Shown: piece after piece, positions 30,857-41,247 of the stretch
Layout: the number at the start of each line of letters is the position of its first letter
Numbering within the stretch: position 1 is the first letter of the stretch
Assembly: GCF_021497505.1 (NCBI RefSeq)
Contig: NZ_CP069349.1
Coordinates: forward strand, 1,579,001 to 1,643,000
Length of the DNA stretch: 64,000 bases
Source: Turicibacter sp. TJ11
Lineage (GTDB): Bacteria; Bacillota_I; Bacilli_A; MOL361; Turicibacteraceae
Direction: 5' to 3'
Program-made: the position numbers and the translations under genes
The notes under the pieces: generated by a model
Database searches by the model: none
What the model saw: only the letters and a program-made list of their open reading frames with translations
What the model was told of the DNA's origin: nothing

Positions 30857-31876
30857 TTAATAAATATACTGTTGTAATTTATCGCTTAATGAAATTACAT
30901 AATCAGAAGGCTCATATATTTGTTCTTGATAAGTTGATTCATGGAATAAGCGAACATTTTCTAACAATGTATTTGGTACAAAGTAATAAATTCCATTTAT
31001 ATTCATTCCAACCCCTTCATCACGTGTTGGAAGTTGAAATTGTTCCATTTTTGGTATACCTTTTGTTGCAACTTTGGTTACTAAATCAATAATTTCTCCC
31101 TTAGATAAATTAGTCTTTACAGTTGAAATTAAATCATTTACTAGCGTCAACATTTTAGATAATGATATTGTTTTCATTCCTTCAAGCGCAACTTCCATCA
31201 CTTCTCGTTGACGTTGCATACGTTCAAAGTCTCCATCTCCTACATGTCGAATTCTCATATATGCAACAGCTTGTCTACCATTTAATCGTTGATATCCTGA
31301 ATTAGTTAGCTTATCAACTAGATGTCCATCTGGTGAATTAGTATTTAACTCATTCATATAATCATTGACATATTCCATCTCTTTACTACTCACATCAATC
31401 ATTACCCCACCAAGAGCATCTATAATTGCTTCTACTGCCCAAAAATCTACAGTTACGTAATCTTCTATATTTAAATCAAATGTTTTATTAATTGTTTGAA
31501 TGGCTAATTCTGCTCCACCAAAAGCATAAGCATGATTTAACTTATCAAAACCACGATCCCCAATTTCAACATAAGTATCACGCACGAGTGACGTAACCGT
31601 TACATTATTTTCTTTCTGATTATACGATAATACCATCATTACATCTGAGCGGCAACCACTGTAATCATCTGTGCGGCAATCTACTCCAAATAAAGCAATA
31701 TTTTTAACATCGCTGTTCTCTAAGTTTGTGTTAACATTTAAATCGAAATCTTTATCAAACTCATCTTCACTAACAGTTACTTTATCTAAAATTAAATTCA
31801 TATAGACAGCCCCTACTGCCACAGGAACAATTAATAAAGCTAAGACAATAGTTAAGATAATTTTCCACTTTTTCAT
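30857..31876 (-). CDS. LytR-CpsA-Psr (LCP) family glycopolymer ligase
   Basis: A 339-residue membrane-anchored LCP protein with an N-terminal helix (residues 5-27) and an extracellular catalytic domain. Motifs are NIALFGVDCRTDD, SDVMMVLS, SLVRDTYVEIG, KLNHAYAFGG and the YMRIRHVGDGDFERMQRQ arginine motif. It lies about 1.4 kb upstream of the priming transferase, separated by the decayed IS630, and likely attaches the finished polymer to peptidoglycan. It is related to, but distinct from, the LCP protein at 6156. Confidence 0.93.
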   Translation of the reverse strand: MKKWKIILTIVLALLIVPVAVGAVYMNLILDKVTVSEDEFDKDFDLNVNTNLENSDVKNIALFGVDCRTDDYSGCRSDVMMVLSYNQKENNVTVTSLVRDTYVEIGDRGFDKLNHAYAFGGAELAIQTINKTFDLNIEDYVTVDFWAVEAIIDALGGVMIDVSSKEMEYVNDYMNELNTNSPDGHLVDKLTNSGYQRLNGRQAVAYMRIRHVGDGDFERMQRQREVMEVALEGMKTISLSKMLTLVNDLISTVKTNLSKGEIIDLVTKVATKGIPKMEQFQLPTRDEGVGMNINGIYYFVPNTLLENVRLFHESTYQEQIYEPSDYVISLSDKLQQYIY

Positions 31877-32006
31877 CTCATTTTCTCCTTTATTTTCATT
31901 TATTATTAATCTTACACTATTTTAACCATAAATTCTACATTATTCTAAGTTATAACTATTAATATTTCTATATCAATTCATACATCTTGGTGCTAGTATA
32001 GTTTTA

Positions 32007-33271
32007 TGGACACACTTAAGTTAAGTCGTTACAATAGACTTAATAAACGGATGTGCCTGTATGAAAAAATATAATGCTGAATTTAAATCTATGGTTGTCG
32101 AAATTTATAAAAATGGACGCTCAGTCAAAGAACTTAGTCGTGAATATGGTGTATCAGAAGTCACTATCTATAAATGGATTAAACAAATTTCTCCTATTGC
32201 TTCAATAGATGATACTGACATTACACTTGAAGAGATTAAACGCATGAAACAAGAGATGTTACGTCTACAAGAGGAAAATGAAATCTTAAAAAAGGGCTAT
32301 GACCACTTTCCCTAGCAGTTGAGGAATAGATTGCCGTTGGCAATCGCCAGGTGACCCATTCGCGAGAAAGTAAGTCAATCTGAGTTATGTGAGTTTATCG
32401 ATCGACATCGTTCAGAACATAATATTAAACAGCTCTGTAATGTGTTGAATATTCCAAGAAGCACTTATTATCAATCAAGCATCAAACTGAATCTAAGTGG
32501 AAACGTGAAAATCAACAACTGCTTGAACGAATTAAGAAGATTTATTTTGAAAGTAGCCGTCGATATGGTGCTATTAAGGTACACCGTCAATTGATTAGAG
32601 AAGGATTCTCTGTTAGCTTGAAACGTGTTCAGCGATTAATGAAATCAGGCGGTTTAACTTCGATTATTCAAAAGAAATATACCCCCTATAAACAATCTAA
32701 GGAACTTGTTTTAGAACGTGATAACATTCTAGAACAGGATTTTTCGACGACTTCAATTAATCAAAAATGGGTATCAGATATTACTTATATTTATGTTCAA
32801 AAAGAAGGTTGATGCTACTTAGCTTCAGTGATGGATTTACATTCAAAGAAAATTATTGGTTATCATTTTTCAAAACAAATGACAACGGAAATCATTGTTC
32901 AAGCTTTAAGAAATGCTTATACTTTTCAAAGACCTAAAGATAAAGTTATTCTCCATACTGACTTAGGTTCACAGTATACAAGCCGAGAATTTAAACACTT
33001 AACGTCAGAACTTAATATCGTTCAATCTTTTAGTCGTAAGGGATGTCCTTATGATAATGCTTGCATTGAATCATTTCATGCCACACTAAAGAAAGAAGAA
33101 GTGTATCAATCTACTTATGTTACCTTTGAACAGGCTAGAATGGCTCTATTTCAGTACATAGAGGGCTGGTATAATAGAAAACGAATACATGGCTCAATTA
33201 ATTATTTAACACCTGAAGAATGTGAGCAACTTGCGCGACAAGCTGCTTAAAACTTAACTTTTTTGTGTCCA
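32007..33271 (+). mobile_element. IS3-family element (degraded)
   Basis: Ends TGGACACACTTAAGTTAAGT (left) and, reversed, TGGACACAAAAAAGTTAAGT (right) form the inverted repeats. Inside are orfA and a broken orfB. A right-end fragment of the same type survives at 7598-7720. Confidence 0.85.
32061..33250 (+). pseudogene. IS3-family transposase, OrfA plus broken OrfB
   Basis: OrfA (32061-32315) has YNAEFKSMVVEIYKNGRSVKELSREYGVSEVTIYKWIKQ and a leucine zipper, but its end is frameshifted by a small insertion near 32290-32370. OrfB survives as 32591-32812 and 32828-33250, with VSDITYIYVQKEG, LHTDLGSQYTSREF and CPYDNACIESFHATLKKE. The two are in the same frame and separated by TGA (32810-32812) where a Trp codon is expected. 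The element is inactive. Confidence 0.88.
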
Positions 33272-33489
33272 AAATATTGACTCAGATCCATCTATCACTC
33301 TCTCTTTTTAAGGGCTAAATACAATGCAGTTTCAAAGACTGTATCAATATCCTCATGATTTCTGCTTCTATCTATAACATAAAAAAGATGACTCCTGTAG
33401 GTATACAGAAATCATCCTTTAGATACATCTTAAGTCATATTTTTTATATTTTTGACATAGTTCCTAGACTACATTCATTATACTGTTTC

Positions 33490-35475
33490 TTATTTCTTAA
33501 CTTCATCAACTGACACTCGAACGCCTTGTCCAATTTCTTGATCAAGTCCGCTATGTTGTTTGATTTCTATGGTTTGACAGTTTGTTTTGTTAGTCACGAC
33601 TTGTAGATGAGTAGATGAAACAAAAGTTGTACTTAGCGCTTCACCGTCAAGATACACTCGACTTTCTGATGAAAAGCTTTCTCCATAGATATGAAGAATG
33701 TCTCCTTCTTGTTCAATGCTTTCTATTTGAAGTTGACCAAGTCCGAAGAAAAGGTCCGAGCTTGTTGGAAGCAGTTTTCCTTCATAAAAACGTCCTTCTC
33801 CATATAATAAATCTTTTTGTACTAAGTCTAACGTCTCCTGATAATTATCTGACGCGTGATATAAATCATGAATTTTGTGCATAGCCCCTTCTTCAATCCC
33901 TAATAAATTTAACACGTAAGCACCTAGTTGATAAGAGGTCATGTCTTGATATGGTAGGGCTTCTTTTAATGTTGCGTTACTATAAATTAAGTATGGCGTT
34001 TGATATAAGTCTGAAGAATAGGTGTTTTGATTTGTGACCACTGATAAATTCGGTAAGTGGTCTGAGAAGAACACAAGTAAGGTCGGTTCTTCAGATTGAT
34101 TAATATACTCAACTAGTCTTGCGATTTGTTGATCTAGGTTATACATGCGATTGACGTAATCCTGAAGCGGTAAGCGATCAGCTTCATCTAACGTCCCGCT
34201 AACTGTAACTTTTGAATCCTCACCATCTGTTAGACTATAAGGTTGATGGGTTCCCGCTGTGACAGCATAAACAAAGTCTGGTTGTTCACTTTGTTCTAAT
34301 GTTTTAATGACATAATCGAATAATAAGCCATCATCGGTTTGATCAATTTGATGAATCCCATGATTTCCAGCCATATATTCAAGTGGAACATAGACATCAA
34401 ACCCTAAATTACGAATCGCTAAATGACGATTATAAAAGTTTCCTTCATAATTATGTAAGAACGTCGTTTGATAACCAAGTGAGTTAAAAATAGTGGCTAG
34501 CGACTGAACGGGTGTGGTACAAAGAAGCGCATCATATGGAATTTCTCCAGGTTTTAAAGCCGACATTGAAATAGACGTTAACACTTCAAACTCTGTCATC
34601 ACTGTCCCTGCACCAAACGTCGGAACCGTGAGATATCCATGAGGTGAAATCTCTGTTAACGCACGAAACGTTGCGATTGGGTCCTCACTGTATAAAGCTC
34701 CTTCAATTAATAAAGGATCCATAAATGACTCTAACTGAACAACAATTAAATTGTATGGCGTCTCTTCATCACTAGACACACGAGAAGTTGATTCATGAAT
34801 GGAAAGTGAATCTAAAAGCTCAGTCACCTCTTCTGAATCATAAGCGATCTCCTCAGATGTTAAATAAGGATAGATTGAATTTAAAATAGAGTAAGCAAAG
34901 CCGTATGTTTCATAGCTTTTCGTGTCATTTGACTTCATTGGCTCCATCCAGTTATTTTTTTCAACAATAGATAAGCCTAAAACGGAACATGAACAAATAA
35001 CGCCAAAGATGACGTAATCTATTCTTTTGACGACTGATTTAACTTTAAATAAAAATCCTAGGATGAGAAATAAAATGACTACAACGACACAAAATCCAGT
35101 GATCATCGTCGGTGTAAAATATAAATTGATTAATTTAGTCGCTTCCTTAATCAAGAAAACATCCGAAAACATCAGAGGTGTTCCACGAAAATGTGTCACA
35201 ATGGCATTAGCAAGTGATAAAAATCCCCATAAAAAAGTGATCAGCGACACCATAAATACTTTTCGTTTCGTCACTAAAATAACACTTAAACTCGTTAAAA
35301 CAATGAAAAAATTGACGATAAAATAAAAGGTACTTTCATGTATATATTGAAAAACACTTGTTATTGATTTTAGTTGAATCCACTGCATGATAAAGGTTAA
35401 GAAAAAGGAATAGATGACCCAAACACTATAATACCAATTTGTTCTTAAAGACTTCATGATTTTTTGCTTTAGCAC
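33490..35475 (-). CDS. LTA-synthase-like membrane sulfatase/phosphoglycerol transferase
   Basis: Five N-terminal membrane helices (to about residue 170) precede an extracellular alkaline-phosphatase-superfamily domain: NLIVVQLESFMDP, VPTFGAGTVMTEFEVLTSISMSAL (Thr nucleophile region), GYQTTFLHNYEGNFYNRH, YAVTAGTHQPY and LVFFSDHLPN. This is the LtaS/YvgJ fold that makes or primes polyglycerol phosphate. A C-terminal stretch of about 80 residues (SDLFFGLGQLQIESIEQEG onward) looks like an extra Ig-like beta domain, which makes the protein longer than the catalytic core. The GTG at 35475 follows AGGGAGGG at seven nucleotides. Confidence 0.88.
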   Translation of the reverse strand: MLKQKIMKSLRTNWYYSVWVIYSFFLTFIMQWIQLKSITSVFQYIHESTFYFIVNFFIVLTSLSVILVTKRKVFMVSLITFLWGFLSLANAIVTHFRGTPLMFSDVFLIKEATKLINLYFTPTMITGFCVVVVILFLILGFLFKVKSVVKRIDYVIFGVICSCSVLGLSIVEKNNWMEPMKSNDTKSYETYGFAYSILNSIYPYLTSEEIAYDSEEVTELLDSLSIHESTSRVSSDEETPYNLIVVQLESFMDPLLIEGALYSEDPIATFRALTEISPHGYLTVPTFGAGTVMTEFEVLTSISMSALKPGEIPYDALLCTTPVQSLATIFNSLGYQTTFLHNYEGNFYNRHLAIRNLGFDVYVPLEYMAGNHGIHQIDQTDDGLLFDYVIKTLEQSEQPDFVYAVTAGTHQPYSLTDGEDSKVTVSGTLDEADRLPLQDYVNRMYNLDQQIARLVEYINQSEEPTLLVFFSDHLPNLSVVTNQNTYSSDLYQTPYLIYSNATLKEALPYQDMTSYQLGAYVLNLLGIEEGAMHKIHDLYHASDNYQETLDLVQKDLLYGEGRFYEGKLLPTSSDLFFGLGQLQIESIEQEGDILHIYGESFSSESRVYLDGEALSTTFVSSTHLQVVTNKTNCQTIEIKQHSGLDQEIGQGVRVSVDEVKK

Positions 35476-35864
35476 CTGGCTTCCCTCCCTATAAAAAACA
35501 AAACTATTTTTCACCAAACAATAGCTATTATTTGTGTGGTGTTATACTGATTCTATTACAAAAATCAAGCTGAAACAATCAGAAATAACTGGCACACTAA
35601 CCTTTCATTTCTTACTTTATTCGATAGTCACTAAAGATAGACCTATTATAAAAAACTGACTTAAAATAAACTAAAAAATCAATCTAATCTGTAAGTTCAG
35701 ATCAAATGTATTGAGATCAAAACTTTAACAGCTTAAGATAAACTCTCTTAGAACTAGTCCATCTACTACTTTTATATAAATTAAACATTCAATTCGTTTG
35801 TTTGTTATTTATCAGTAGAAGTCATATTTTATAAAAAATTGTCAATCAAACGACGAATAAAAAA
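35476..35864. other. Intergenic region between LTA-synthase-like gene and amidase terminator
   Basis: About 390 bp of AT-rich sequence without a convincing gene. It should contain the promoter for the minus-strand sulfatase gene; no operator is recognisable. Confidence 0.45.
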
Positions 35865-35905
35865 CAAAAAAGTAACACTAAGTGAATACTCAGCATTACT
35901 TTTTT
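35865..35905 (-). terminator. Intrinsic terminator after the amidase gene
   Basis: AAAAAAGTAATG...CATTACTTTTTT-type symmetry (AAAAAAGTAA and TTACTTTTTT around a loop with a second short stem) lies 25 bp past the amidase stop. Confidence 0.75.
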
Positions 35906-35929
35906 AATTATTTCATCAATCATTAAGTT

Positions 35930-36916
35930 TTAGATTTTTTGAGCATAACTTAAGCTAATCCAACCGGCTCCGCTTTTTAGTTTTCCCCATCCGTTACTTT
36001 CGGCGACAATGGTATAAAATTCTCCAGCTTTAACGGTTGTGACGATAGAATGATTGGTTCCTGCACCTGAACGAACATTTAAAACGGAACACTTCACAAT
36101 TTCAACAATATACCCAGGTGAAGTCGTTTCTGAACTTGATGATGTGGTTGTTTTTTCAACGTAAGCAGTTCCCATTGAAATCCAACCGGCTCCTGATTTT
36201 AAACGTCCGAGTCCATTTGATGTTTCAACTATCGTAAAGACCTCTCCTTTTTTAACCGTACCAACAACGTCACTACTAAATGAAGCGGACTTTCGAATAT
36301 TTAACGTGTCACAGATGATTTTTACCGTAAATTTAGATTCTGTTACAGTTGGTGATGAAGTTGAACTACTTGATGAAACACTCGTTGTTCCACTTGATAA
36401 ACTAGCACTACATTCTCCTTTTTTAATGGCTGTTAAGACCGTTTGCACACGTGCTTTCACACTTTCCCAACGTCCTTCATCCCGAATACGATGAGGACAA
36501 TTTCTTGCTGCAAAATCGGCATGTTGTTTTAAATCATTAATCGATAACCCATATTGATGAAGTAATCGTGCCATGACATAAACAGCATTTTCTTCAGCCG
36601 CTGTATATTTTGGTCCACCTGATTTCGAGTAACAAATTTCAACCGCAATTCCGTGACGATTTCCTTCTCCGTTTGCTCCATCTCCTGAATGCCAAGCATT
36701 TCGATCGAATGGAACGCCTTGAATGGCTTGAATATCATCAACCGCTAGATGATAAGAGACTTGATTGTTATTGTTCACCATGTAACTAATTTCATTTTCT
36801 GCTGAGGCATCATTTGCTGTATTATGACAAACGACGTATTTTGGTGTCATCGAATTTGGACATTTAATTGAATATTTACTAGTAGAGACGAAGCTTTGTT
36901 TAAAAACATAACTCAT
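35930..36916 (-). CDS. N-acetylmuramoyl-L-alanine amidase with two SH3b domains (endolysin-like)
   Basis: Residues 20-165 form an Amidase_2/PGRP-type zinc amidase: YVVCHNTAND (His ligand), VSYHLAVDD, NAWHSGDG and LKQHADFAARNCPHRI (His and Cys ligands). A serine/threonine-rich linker (170-195) precedes two bacterial SH3 domains (about 196-250 and 268-328), each ending in WGKLKSGAGWIS-like sequence. There is no signal peptide. That fits a phage-type endolysin or an autolysin released by lysis, yet no other phage genes are nearby. It stands alone with its own terminator. Confidence 0.9.
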   Translation of the reverse strand: MSYVFKQSFVSTSKYSIKCPNSMTPKYVVCHNTANDASAENEISYMVNNNNQVSYHLAVDDIQAIQGVPFDRNAWHSGDGANGEGNRHGIAVEICYSKSGGPKYTAAEENAVYVMARLLHQYGLSINDLKQHADFAARNCPHRIRDEGRWESVKARVQTVLTAIKKGECSASLSSGTTSVSSSSSTSSPTVTESKFTVKIICDTLNIRKSASFSSDVVGTVKKGEVFTIVETSNGLGRLKSGAGWISMGTAYVEKTTTSSSSETTSPGYIVEIVKCSVLNVRSGAGTNHSIVTTVKAGEFYTIVAESNGWGKLKSGAGWISLSYAQKI

Positions 36917-37165
36917 TTAATAATCCTCCTTTTTATATAAGTACCGCTCAGTTTCACATCATAAAAAAACTTTTAGTTAGATGGTCGATCTTTTATGAAA
37001 GGACGATCAAGTTTTTCATGGATTGTGATCCATATAGCATTTATTGTTATGAATCAATGATTTAATTAAGATAGTGTAAAGCCTGAATGCTTCATAAACT
37101 AGCCGAACGGTATCTCACTATAATATATTCTCGTTTAACGATTTAGCATGGTGATTTGACTGACT

Positions 37166-37669
37166 TTACGACTCATGTTCAACAATTAACTGAATAATCA
37201 TTCCAATTAAAAGCATCGTTGTGGTGGTAATACCCGTGATTAGATATTTTTCTTGAAGCGGGATGACTCGTTTAGGTTTTTTTGGTTTTTTCTTTTTGGT
37301 TGGTTTTAATTCAATCTCTAGTTCATTGTCCTGTTCATCTTGCTTTATTTTTTTGTTATGAAAATAAGTGGCTAATTCCATGGCTAAGTGATATCTCTTA
37401 CGCGAAAAATTCCGTTTTAAATCAGCTAATAAATCAGGATATCTCTCTTCGTCCCAGTGATCTGGTTTATAATCTAAAATTTCATCGTTATGTTTTTGAA
37501 AGATCAGCGAATCCTTTAAACCTAAATGATAACAGTCATTTAAAAAATCTTTATCGTCTGCATATAAGCTTAAATTTTCAAATAGTAACTCCCGCCCCTT
37601 CATCAGATTACGTTTTTTCAAATAAAGTGATAGCGTGTCAAATCGCGCTTCTTTTTCCTCAGATGTCAT
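37166..37669 (-). CDS. Small tail-anchored membrane protein of unknown function
   Basis: I do not recognise this 167-residue protein. The first 110 residues are charged and predicted helical (ARFDTLSLYLKKRNLMKGRELLFENLSLY). A lysine-rich stretch (KPTKKKKPKKPKRV) follows, then a single membrane helix (about 147-165) close to the C-terminus. The start has a GGGGGA ribosome binding site. The layout suggests a cytoplasmic domain held at the membrane. Confidence 0.6.
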   Translation of the reverse strand: MTSEEKEARFDTLSLYLKKRNLMKGRELLFENLSLYADDKDFLNDCYHLGLKDSLIFQKHNDEILDYKPDHWDEERYPDLLADLKRNFSRKRYHLAMELATYFHNKKIKQDEQDNELEIELKPTKKKKPKKPKRVIPLQEKYLITGITTTTMLLIGMIIQLIVEHES

Positions 37670-37797
37670 CTCATATTCCCCCTTTTTGCAAATAGCTCCT
37701 TATCACATTATATTCAGCAAAATATCGACAATATGACATCATTTAGCGATTCCTATCCTAAATGATTAAAAAATTCTCGTTTATTTTCTATCCACAT

Positions 37798-37832
37798 AAA
37801 AAAAGAGGAAATCAAACGATTTCCTCTTTTTT
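37798..37832 (-). terminator. Bidirectional terminator after the P-type ATPase gene
   Basis: AAAAAAAGAGGAAAT and ATTTCCTCTTTTTT form a 12-plus bp stem with a six-base loop and U-runs on both strands. It ends the dedA-ATPase transcript. Confidence 0.88.
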
Positions 37833-37923
37833 GTTGATGAACGGTTTTCACGCCTGCCTATCACGCTACTCATAGTATATGCGCGTCCATCTTTTATCAT
37901 TCCTATTTTTAGAGCGTGAGCCT

Positions 37924-40524
37924 TTATTCTTTATTCGATTTGATGACACGATAAGTTTGAATGATTAAGGTTGGAATAAAGGCTAATAGATAAATGAATC
38001 CTAATTGATGGGTCGTTATATCAGTTACCATAAATAACTGATTTAATTGTGGAAGCAATAAAATGGCATTTAATAAAATAAATCCAATCAAAAAGGCCCC
38101 AATACTATAACGATTTGAGAATAAACCAATTTCAAAAATCGATTGATGGCTACGACAGTTAAATCCATGAAATAGTCGTGATAAACATAATGTCGCAAAG
38201 GCTAATGTTGCTGCTAATCCGTGACTTTGTTCAAGTCCAACAAAGTAAGCAATCATCGTAACGATTGCGATTAAGACCCCTTCTGATCCGATTCGTTTTA
38301 ACGTTTCAAGATCCAAAATTGATTCATGAGCATCACGAGGTTTTTCATTTAATAAGTTTCGAGTTGATTTTTCCATACCAATTGCAATTGCTGGTAAACT
38401 ATCCGTTACTAAGTTAATGAATAATAAATGAACCGAATAAAACGGAACCGGTAGCATGAAGATTGAAGCAAATAAAACGCATAAAATACCTGAGAAGTTT
38501 CCTGATAATAAATACGTAATGGTATTTTTTATGTTTGAATAAACATTACGTCCTGTCATAACGGCTTTGACAATCGTTGAGAAGTTATCATCTGTTAAAA
38601 TCATTGAGGCCGCATCTTTTGAAACTTCCGTTCCTGTAATCCCCATTGCAATTCCAATATCCGAACTTTTTAACGCAGGAGCATCGTTAACACCATCACC
38701 GGTCATCGCCACAATGTGACCTAAGTCTTGCCATGCCTTAACAATACGAATTTTATGAGCAGGTGCGACACGTGCGTAAACAGAGATATATGGTAATTTT
38801 TCTTTTAGTGCTTCATCTGATAATTCATCAAGTTCATTTCCATCAAGTGCTAAATCGCCTTCCTCAAAAATTCCAATTTGAGCTGCAATGCTTTTAGCTG
38901 TGACTTTATGATCACCTGTAATCATGATCGGTTTAATCCCTGCCTGTTTACAATCTGATACCGCCTGTGCACTTTCAACGCGTGGGGGGTCCATTAAAGA
39001 AACAAGTCCTAATAACACTAAATCTGATTCATCACTCAACTCTAACTGTTGTTTATTTAATTTTTTGTAAGCAAATCCGAGAACACGCAATCCCTGATTA
39101 GCAAACTCATCATTCATTTTTTGATAATTTTCATGATCCTCCGCTGACATCGAACGAATTCCTTGTGTCGTAAACACATGTTCACAACGATTAACTAATT
39201 CATCTGGTGCTCCTTTAACTAACATAATTAATTCATCATCAATGAGTTGAAGCGTACTCATTAATTTTCGGTCTGAATCAAATGGTAGTTCAGCTAGTCG
39301 CTCATACATTTGACGCAGTTCTAGTTCATCTAAGCCATAAGTTTCTAATAAATCAATTAAAGCAAGCTCCGTTGGGTCCCCAATTCGTTGAGCTTGAGTC
39401 GTGGTTGAATCGTTACATAACGCACAAGCAAGCATCAGTAATCGATCTGGATCTTGCTCTTTATTTAATTGACATTTATCCACGAGCTGGTCATTTAAGT
39501 AAAGACTTTGAGCGACCATTTTATTTTGAGTTAACGTTCCCGTTTTGTCTGAGCAAATGATTGAAACAGAGCCTAAACTCTCGACACTATTAATGTTTTT
39601 AATGATAGCATTTTCTTTTGCCATTTTTTGCGTTCCAATCGCTAAAACAATTGTCACGATGGAAGCTAAAGCCTCAGGAATAGCTGCAACAGCTAACGCA
39701 ACCGCAAACATCATCGCATCAATCGTTGATGAACCTTGAATGAGGTTTAAAACGAAAACAATTAAACAAATGCCGATGATAGCAATCGATAAACGGCGAC
39801 TAAAGGCATCTAAGTTTCGTTGAAGTGGAGTTTTACGAGCATCTGTTTCATTCATTAACTTCGCAATCTTCCCAATTTCAGTTTCCATTCCAACACTCGT
39901 CACAACGGCGACACCTCGACCATATGTCACAAGTCCACTTGAAAAAACCATATTCGTCTGATCGCCTAATGCACAGTTATCACTTAAAATGGCATCGACA
40001 CTTTTATCGACACTAACGGCTTCTCCTGTTAGGGAACTTTCGTTCACTTGTAAGCTATAAGCTTGCAGTAAGCGAGCATCTGCACTAATGACATCTCCCG
40101 CTTCAATTAAGACGATATCCCCAACCGTCAACTCTGTTGATAAAATTTCTTGTTTTTTTCCTTCACGAATGACTTTCGTATGTGGCGTTGATAAAGCTTT
40201 TAAACTTTGAAGTGACTTTCTGGCTTTGACGGTCTGAACCGTTCCTAAAATCGCATTTAAAATGATAACAGCTAAAATGACACAAGCACTTTCCATATTA
40301 TCACTTAACATCGAAATGAAGGCAGCCGCAATTAAAATAATCACTAATAAATCTTTGAATTGATCGATAAAGATTTTAAAAACAGAGGCTTCCTTTTCTT
40401 CTATTAAAGCATTTAATCCGTATTGTTCTTGACGTCTGAGGACCTCTTGTTCTGTGAGTCCTTGTTCAGAAGTTTGTAAAGTATTTAAAACATCATCAGT
40501 AGACGATTGATAAAAATGAGCCAT
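37924..40524 (-). CDS. P-type cation-transporting ATPase (PMR1/YoaB-like, Ca2+ or Mn2+ efflux)
   Basis: The full-length, 866-residue P2-type ATPase has an N-terminal cation-ATPase domain, the TGE motif of the actuator domain (NESSLTGEAVSVDK) and the phosphorylation site CSDKTGTLTQNKMV. KGAPDELVNRC is in the nucleotide-binding domain, and MTGDGVNDAPALKSSDIGIAMG is the hinge. AAIPEALASIVTIVLAIG in M4 matches the PEGL-type ion site of Ca2+/Mn2+ pumps. The gene follows dedA by two bases. A yybP-ykoY-like riboswitch lies upstream of both genes. In relatives that riboswitch senses Mn2+ and controls exporters, so Mn2+ or Ca2+ export is the likely job. Confidence 0.93.
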   Translation of the reverse strand: MAHFYQSSTDDVLNTLQTSEQGLTEQEVLRRQEQYGLNALIEEKEASVFKIFIDQFKDLLVIILIAAAFISMLSDNMESACVILAVIILNAILGTVQTVKARKSLQSLKALSTPHTKVIREGKKQEILSTELTVGDIVLIEAGDVISADARLLQAYSLQVNESSLTGEAVSVDKSVDAILSDNCALGDQTNMVFSSGLVTYGRGVAVVTSVGMETEIGKIAKLMNETDARKTPLQRNLDAFSRRLSIAIIGICLIVFVLNLIQGSSTIDAMMFAVALAVAAIPEALASIVTIVLAIGTQKMAKENAIIKNINSVESLGSVSIICSDKTGTLTQNKMVAQSLYLNDQLVDKCQLNKEQDPDRLLMLACALCNDSTTTQAQRIGDPTELALIDLLETYGLDELELRQMYERLAELPFDSDRKLMSTLQLIDDELIMLVKGAPDELVNRCEHVFTTQGIRSMSAEDHENYQKMNDEFANQGLRVLGFAYKKLNKQQLELSDESDLVLLGLVSLMDPPRVESAQAVSDCKQAGIKPIMITGDHKVTAKSIAAQIGIFEEGDLALDGNELDELSDEALKEKLPYISVYARVAPAHKIRIVKAWQDLGHIVAMTGDGVNDAPALKSSDIGIAMGITGTEVSKDAASMILTDDNFSTIVKAVMTGRNVYSNIKNTITYLLSGNFSGILCVLFASIFMLPVPFYSVHLLFINLVTDSLPAIAIGMEKSTRNLLNEKPRDAHESILDLETLKRIGSEGVLIAIVTMIAYFVGLEQSHGLAATLAFATLCLSRLFHGFNCRSHQSIFEIGLFSNRYSIGAFLIGFILLNAILLLPQLNQLFMVTDITTHQLGFIYLLAFIPTLIIQTYRVIKSNKE

Positions 40525-40526
40525 TA

Positions 40527-41123
40527 TTATTTCCCCACTTTCTTTTGACTTAATTTATAAAATAAGATAATCCCCATCATCAAAATAGCTCCTATTAAGA
40601 TAAACCATTTCCCTTGTTCATAATATCCGATGACTAACTGCCAACGATCCGCTAACAAGTAGCCAAGTGTAATTAATGCTGTGTTCCACACTAAAATTCC
40701 AAGCATGGAAGCCAATAAAAATGAACTTAATGTTTGTTTCGTAATTCCAGCAATAAATGAAATATAGGTTCTAAATAGCGGAATAACGCGACCGATTCCA
40801 ACTGAAAGACTGGCATATTGTTGATAGAAGCGACGTGTTGATTCAATTCCTTTTTTTGTTGATGGATAACGATGCATGAGTTTATCTAAGACAAGATTTC
40901 CTCCGCTATATCCAATGCTGTAACAAATCATTGAACCTAGTAACCCTGCTACCACACTAATAACAATCACTAGCATCAGTGGTTTCCCACTCGTAACGGC
41001 AAGAGCTCCTGAAAGGGGTAAAACGACTTCACTTGGTAATGGTAAACAGGCATACTCAAGCGCAATTAATAAAAACATCGCAATTAATCCATACTGCGTA
41101 ATGAATTCAGTAATCCATTCCAT
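40527..41123 (-). CDS. DedA-family membrane protein
   Basis: About 198 residues from the ATG at 41123, which follows AAAGGAG; the upstream frame extension has no ribosome binding site. DedA signatures are LEYACLPLPSEVVLPLSGALA, SMICYSIGYSGG, FYQQYASLSVGIGRVIPLFRTYISFIAGI and several membrane helices. DedA proteins recycle or flip undecaprenyl phosphate and lipids in known cases. Co-transcription with a cation pump behind a metal riboswitch may link it to metal or membrane stress, which is inference. Confidence 0.92.
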   Translation of the reverse strand: MEWITEFITQYGLIAMFLLIALEYACLPLPSEVVLPLSGALAVTSGKPLMLVIVISVVAGLLGSMICYSIGYSGGNLVLDKLMHRYPSTKKGIESTRRFYQQYASLSVGIGRVIPLFRTYISFIAGITKQTLSSFLLASMLGILVWNTALITLGYLLADRWQLVIGYYEQGKWFILIGAILMMGIILFYKLSQKKVGK

Positions 41124-41247
41124 TCTTTCACTCCTTTTGTTATGATCTAATCCTTTAGGCGGCATTTTTTATCGTCTAGTGACACTCCTGTGACTCACAT
41201 TCTTTTAATCATATGAAAAAAAGGAGTAATCATGCACAGTAAGATCC

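Noticed and set aside
35930-36916. Prophage region around the endolysin-like amidase
   Set aside because: No holin, tail, portal, integrase or repressor genes are present on either side.
39282-40016. Plus-strand frames opposite the P-type ATPase
   Set aside because: Shadow frames of a highly conserved gene on the other strand.
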